Positions 59,089 to 64,000 of a DNA stretch of 64,000 nt are shown here, piece after piece. The notes below the pieces were generated by a model that worked only from the letters and a program-made list of their open reading frames with translations, ran no database searches and had not been told where the DNA came from. Position 1 is the stretch's first letter, and the number at the start of each line of letters is the position of its first letter. The translations under genes were made by a program, and so were the position numbers. Source of the stretch: Omphalotus guepiniiformis (lineage: Eukaryota; Basidiomycota; Agaricomycetes; Agaricales; Omphalotaceae); NCBI GenBank assembly GCA_028554645.1, contig JAQOOI010000076.1, positions 496,001 to 560,000 of the forward strand. Direction: 5' to 3'.

Positions 59089-62000
59089 CTATCGATAAGA
59101 CTTTCCGTTCGTCCTTGATGAGGATGTACTCGTGCTAGGCGTCATACCGTTCGTCTTCACTCCCGTACTCGGCCGCGGCTTCTTGGCATCGGATCCAGCT
59201 CTGGGCGCGGCCTCCTTCATGACCATTTTAGCATGAATCTCTTCCAGTTTGGAAGCTTTGACTTTTTTAGGCCAGAAGAGTGTGACAAACCTACAGCACG
59301 AAATCAGAGCAGTACTGGAGAATGCGAGATACTACGTACGTCCATAAATGCCGCCGCCAGCGTTCTCGGTCTTCACCTGCAGCCTGCTTCGCACTCAAGA
59401 CAAGTTCGATTCGACGACCGATAGCAGCAAGAGAATCCTTCAAGATAGCAACTTTATCGTCCCGAGGTATATTTTCGCCCGATAATTTCAATTGTTTCTG
59501 ACGAAAGCAATGAGTCGGTGAACATTCCCAAGCCAAAACTGACTCACAAGCTGGTTCTTCACAGGTCGCAATTCTTCCTTGGTCGCAGCTTCATCCATGG
59601 ATGGGCTGTACATGAAACTGAGAACAGATATGGACGACCAACGACTTGAATACGCACCATTCGTCAGAAGACTCAGAATCCGTGAAAGTCGGTGTAGGAC
59701 GACGTTTTCTCTTGCGAGAACTAGGATCATCAACTGAAGCAACGGCCTCGCTCTCAGCACGTCGTTTGAGATGACTGACATGCGATGAAGATGAGGGAAC
59801 AGACGGGGGCGGAGGAGACTGCGAGGTTCTATGACTCCTACGCAATGAGGACTCGTAAGAGCGGAACTTCTCGTCATGTTCCCGCAGGATGCTGAGTAAG
59901 AAATCTCCACGCCGGACCAGGTGAATGGCATTGGGAATGGGTCGAGTCGCAGCATCTTCACCCTTTTTCCCTTCCTCCAAGAAGAACTTGCCTTCAAGGT
60001 TAAGTTTGGGATCCTTCGCCATTGCTTCCCAATTGCCGAAACCATATAAAAAGGCACCAACGAGTAACATAGAATCATCTTGTGGACCCCAACGACCCGA
60101 CCAATTCAGGGTAGGCCGGATATTGTCGACAGGTATCGCCCACTTGTAAGGGTCATCCAAGCCGACAAGGGTATTGTATAATATGCGCAGATCTCTATTT
60201 CTCGAAAGGACTGTCTCTGCGTTGATGTTGCCTACACCACGACAGGTCACTAGAACCGCTTTACTCTTCTGAGCATTAGTCAAGGTTTCCCCAGAGGCAA
60301 CCTTCACTCGCTTCTGTTCCTCGTTGTCCTTCACAGCTTGCGAACATATGTCTATGATGTCATCAGCAACATCAAGTATCATGCCCTTGTTTTTGTCTTG
60401 CAGCTTGGACTCGGTGACCTGGATATTATGGGTCATGCTTATTGTTCAGAGAAAAAAAAAGAGGATTCAAGACGTACAATGATATCGTATCGCTGTCGGA
60501 TATCACCCCATCGTTGAAGGCTGCGTATGAGCACGCGGACGTCACGTTCCTTCAACTCCATTGCCTTCTGACTAGCTGTCTTCCTTGTAGGACCCGGAGC
60601 CTTTGGTTTCTTGGGGGCTGAGGCAACAGGAGGATGATCCACATCCATTCCCTCGTACGAGACAGGCGCATGATTCCGTTTACGATCCCTCGACTCTTCT
60701 GCAGCGAGTTCTTCGGCTTTTCGTTGGTCTTCTTCCTTCTCGAACTTCTGCCTCTCTTCCAAAGGGATGATGTCCTCCCAATTCATGTCGTTCTTGACAT
60801 CACTGACAGCTGCAAATTGTGCTAGGAATCCTTCGCCTCCGAGAGATGTTCCACCGTCACCACCAGCGGCCATAGTCTCATGATCTTCAGCACGATTCAG
60901 TATGTCGTCCAAATCCATCTCATCCAATTTTTGATTTTGTTGAGAATCATCCTTGTCAAACCTAGAGTATCCGTCAATAACGCGTGACACCATTGAAAAG
61001 ACATAAGCGCACATCTTTTGAGCGCCGTATTTCAAGACGGCCGTTAGTTCGTCTTTGCTCAGATTATCAGGCTTCTGGGGGTCTTTGGCTTTCGAGCTTA
61101 GGTGGGCCTGCGAAGTGTCCATTTGGTTGATGACTGACAAACTTAATTCAGCTGAGCCCAACGACATAAGTCTGAGCACACTCACTGGCATACTCAAGAA
61201 TCATCTTCTTTTTGGCGCGCTCGAGCACATCTTCTTCCATGGTATCTTTGCTGACGAAACGATATACACTGACGTGCGACTTCTGACCAATTCGATGGGC
61301 ACGGGCCATAGCTTGCAAGTCGTTCTGCGGGTTCCAGTCACTCTGCAAAACCTAGTCAATCGAGATGATACGATGAGATATGAATATGCTCACTATCGAA
61401 GATAATCACAGTGTCCGCGGTTTCCAAATTAATACCCAGGCCGCCCGCCCGTGTCGAAAGGAGGAAAGCAAAGTCGGGAGAATTGGGCGCATTGAAATGA
61501 AGGATAGATTTTTTACGCGCCTCAGAAGCAACCATGCCATCCAAACGTTGATGCAGATATCCGCGAAGACTCATATAATCACTCAGAATATCCAACATTC
61601 GCACCATCTGGCTGAAGATCAAAACCCGATGACCGTCACTACGCAGACGGGCAAGAAGTTTGTCAAGTAAGACCATCTTCCCGCTGTTCATAACCAGGCC
61701 TTTCAATGTTTCTTCATTGCTGTCAGTTGATACTTCAGCACCATCAAACAGGTAGGGATGATTTGCGGCCTTCTTCAACTCCATAGCTGGCAAGAAGTTT
61801 GAATAAATAACAAGATAGCAAAGCTCAGGAAACGCCTACCTATATTGAGCAAACTAATGTTGTTATTTCCATTAGCACTCTTGATGAGACCTTGAAAATT
61901 CTTGAATGGATACAATTAAAGGTTCGTTGTATTTTGACAACGTAACAACTCACCTTGGTCAAGATGTTTTTATAGAAGTGAGTCTGGAGAGCACTCATTT

Positions 62001-64000
62001 CTACCCGAAGGATGCGTTCGCTCTTCGTGGGCAAAGATTTCAAGACGTCCCGCTTCAATCTGCGAAGCATCAACGACTCCAGTTGTTGGTGAAGCTTTCT
62101 GATCTTCTCTTCATGGTCGGTGTCGTTCAGATCGAACTCATTGGTCAAGGCGACTAAAGAACTCCCTTAGCATTGTCCATCGAGAAGAGTAACGGGCACG
62201 AACATTTTTCGGGCATCAGGAAGTGCATAAGCGACAACAACTCTGGACACGCGTTATGTTTAAAAAGGAGCGAGCAAGGGTCCAGCCTTTCTTAAACACG
62301 CACCTTTGACGTTGTTCTGCAGCGGAGTACCCGTTATGAGAAGTTTCGAAGCAGCGGAGAACGAGCGCAGCGCCTCATACAATTGACTCTCGGAATTTTT
62401 CAGGCGATGGGCCTGCACGGGAAGGACATTAGTTCGCATACACACGGAAAGGCCCATCACAAAGGAGCGCACCTCGTCAACTGCCAGAACTTGCCACTTA
62501 ATGTCGCCAAGTTCCTTTGCATCCCGCAACACTAGTTCGTATGTCGTCAACAGCACATTCATCTTGATCTTCTTGTTTGACGACCCAAACTCGTATGTGC
62601 GAATGACTTCACGGGCAGCTGCGGTCCCGATATACGTAATGACATTGAGATCGGGAGCCCATATCGAGAATTGGGATTGCCAGGCGGTGATGGTAGATAG
62701 AGGGACGATAACAAGGAAAGGCCCATACTGATGCATTTCGTGGAATAGGAAAGACAGGAAAGAGATGGATTGGACAGTCTTTGCAAGGGATGAGTATATG
62801 ATGTTGAAAAAGCAAGCCGATGGAGTACACTCACCTTTCCTAGACCCATCTCATCTGCCAAGATGCCATTCTCGCCTTTGCACCACAGATACGCTAGCCA
62901 GTTGACACCAGTCAGTTGAAAATCTTTCAATTTGCATCCAGTACAAGCAATGTAATCGGGATCCTCGGTAATCTTATGAAAAGCAGGTCGTGAATGCTTG
63001 GAGTATGCCGCACTCTTGTATGGGAACTTGGCTTCGGCCTCACGAGTCCTGTAAGCCTCGATCTTATCCTTAGCGATAGGATTAATATCCTTCTGAGTTT
63101 CCCATGTGCAGTGCTCATAGTTGAGACCTGCCCATTTGCAGAAGTAATCCACAGTGGGATTACCCTCAGAATCCTCCGCCTCGCGATGGCCGACAATACG
63201 TTCAACGGTCTTGAACATTTCTAGATCCTCCTTTTCACGCTCCTTGTCTAGAAGTAAGGCTTCAGCATCTTCGCGAGATAGATTCGGCGCATCTAAGCGA
63301 GCCTGCCAGATCTTGTACGCCTTTATATAGTTGTCAACCCGCTTCAAGCCTTTGAAGCGCTTGAGGAATTCATAGGTCTCGTCTGTGTTGTGGAGGTGAG
63401 AGAAATTCTTCCATTTGATATGAAAACGCTAGGGAAAAAGTGAGACGCGATGTTGACGAAGAGAACGCGGACTACGTACGATGTTGTCGAACCACACGTC
63501 TTCAGGGTCATTTTCACGACCTTCATCTCGGCTGTGACTCAATACGGCTTCAATCTCATCTTCCTCCTGGTATTGCACAGCAGATGCGACGTAGTAAGCA
63601 GCATCAGCTTCCTCCTCTTCATCGTATTTTTCAAAGTCTTGAACGTCGTCGTAATAATTGGGAATTTTGCCTCCTCTGCTGGAGACACGCAACTCATCAG
63701 ATTGAGGACGAGCTTTTTTCTTCTTCTTGGAACGAGATCCATAGTCTGAATCCGAATCGGAAGCTGAAGCATGTCGAACAGGCACTGCAACTAGAATTTG
63801 AGGGGCCAGGTGGACCATTTATAAAGCCGCCTTCACTCACCCCGAGACCTTATAGACGACGACGAAGCTATTTTCTTTTTCTTCGAAGGCTTCTTCTTAG
63901 GGGACTCCTCGTCCGCATACGTCCCGTCGTCGTCGTCGTCATCTTCATCCTCAGCTTCCTCTTCTACTTGGTCATCATAACCCTAGAGAACAATGAGATA
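59089..64000 (-). CDS. CHD1: CHD1-type chromatin remodeller (5' end beyond window)
   Basis: ATP-dependent nucleosome-spacing enzyme. About 15 exons are present; the start lies beyond the right edge. In order: acidic Lys-rich N-terminus; chromodomain 1 ([20 protein letters not shown]); chromodomain 2 ([17 protein letters not shown]); SNF2 ATPase with [22 protein letters not shown] and [10 protein letters not shown]; helicase C with [35 protein letters not shown] and ARAHRIGQ; a SANT-SLIDE-like DNA-binding region ([11 protein letters not shown] ... [16 protein letters not shown]); and the DUF4208/CHCT helical domain ([16 protein letters not shown]). The junction [10 protein letters not shown] (61342-61394) cannot be made by a GT-AG intron without shifting frame, and the segment is bounded by AGTGA repeats. 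Confidence 0.93.
61338..61394 (-). repeat. AGTGA direct repeat flanking a non-canonical intron in CHD1
   Basis: On the minus strand AGTGA occurs at 61394-61390 and at 61342-61338, period 52. Removing one period joins DTVIIFDS to DWNPQND. The GT-to-CAG choice (61393-61343) removes one base fewer and gives an immediate stop. Confidence 0.7.

Overview
This window looks like nuclear DNA of a basidiomycete, most likely a mushroom-forming agaricomycete. Genes are closely packed on both strands and split by many short introns, mostly 45-65 nt, nearly all GT-AG with CTNA-type branch sites. Several genes have 10-16 exons. The protein set is eukaryotic and fungal: MAP kinase kinase, Zn2Cys6 regulators, ATP sulfurylase with an APS-kinase-like tail, SLU7, SR140, CHD1, and a Pan1/intersectin-like protein of the Cin1 type. 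I see no rRNA, CRISPR array or intact transposon, and no tRNA I could recognise by eye.

Layout. 1-13.8 kb: a 205-aa uncharacterised gene (minus), an Mkk1-type MAPKK (plus), a nearly 3 kb gene-poor stretch, a small Zn2Cys6 regulator, a doubtful minus-strand gene, a 191-aa uncharacterised gene and a PCL-type cyclin (minus). 13.8-25.3 kb: a secreted GH23 lysozyme-like protein, protein phosphatase 5, the U2 snRNP-associated SR140, and the many-KH protein vigilin/Scp160 (minus). 25.9-39.1 kb: ERO1, a membrane-anchored surface-type protein, ATP sulfurylase, a fungal_trans Zn2Cys6 factor (minus) and a mitochondrial 2-methylcitrate dehydratase. 39.4-64 kb: Cin1-type intersectin, an 811-aa protein I do not recognise, RNase H2 subunit B, SNAPc subunit 3, COG7, SLU7, a small membrane protein, and CHD1 running off the right edge.

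The genes do not form a cluster with one job. They are mostly housekeeping: RNA processing (SR140, SLU7, SNAPC3, vigilin), chromatin and DNA maintenance (CHD1, RNase H2B), secretory pathway (ERO1, COG7), endocytosis/actin (Cin1), signalling (MAPKK, PP5, cyclin) and primary metabolism (ATP sulfurylase, methylcitrate dehydratase).

The most unusual signal is at splice junctions. In PP5, ERO1, methylcitrate dehydratase, the intersectin and CHD1, the segment that must be removed to restore the conserved protein is flanked by a direct repeat (4-16 nt). It starts at GT but does not end in AG in the register that keeps the protein intact. One more methylcitrate dehydratase intron carries a 12-nt repeat and is canonical. 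Long exons (892 codons in COG7, 899 in the intersectin) are open throughout, so random base errors are not an obvious explanation. There are also 4-, 5- and 8-nt microexons, two GC-AG introns and many AAG acceptors. All gene models were spliced by eye and need transcript support.
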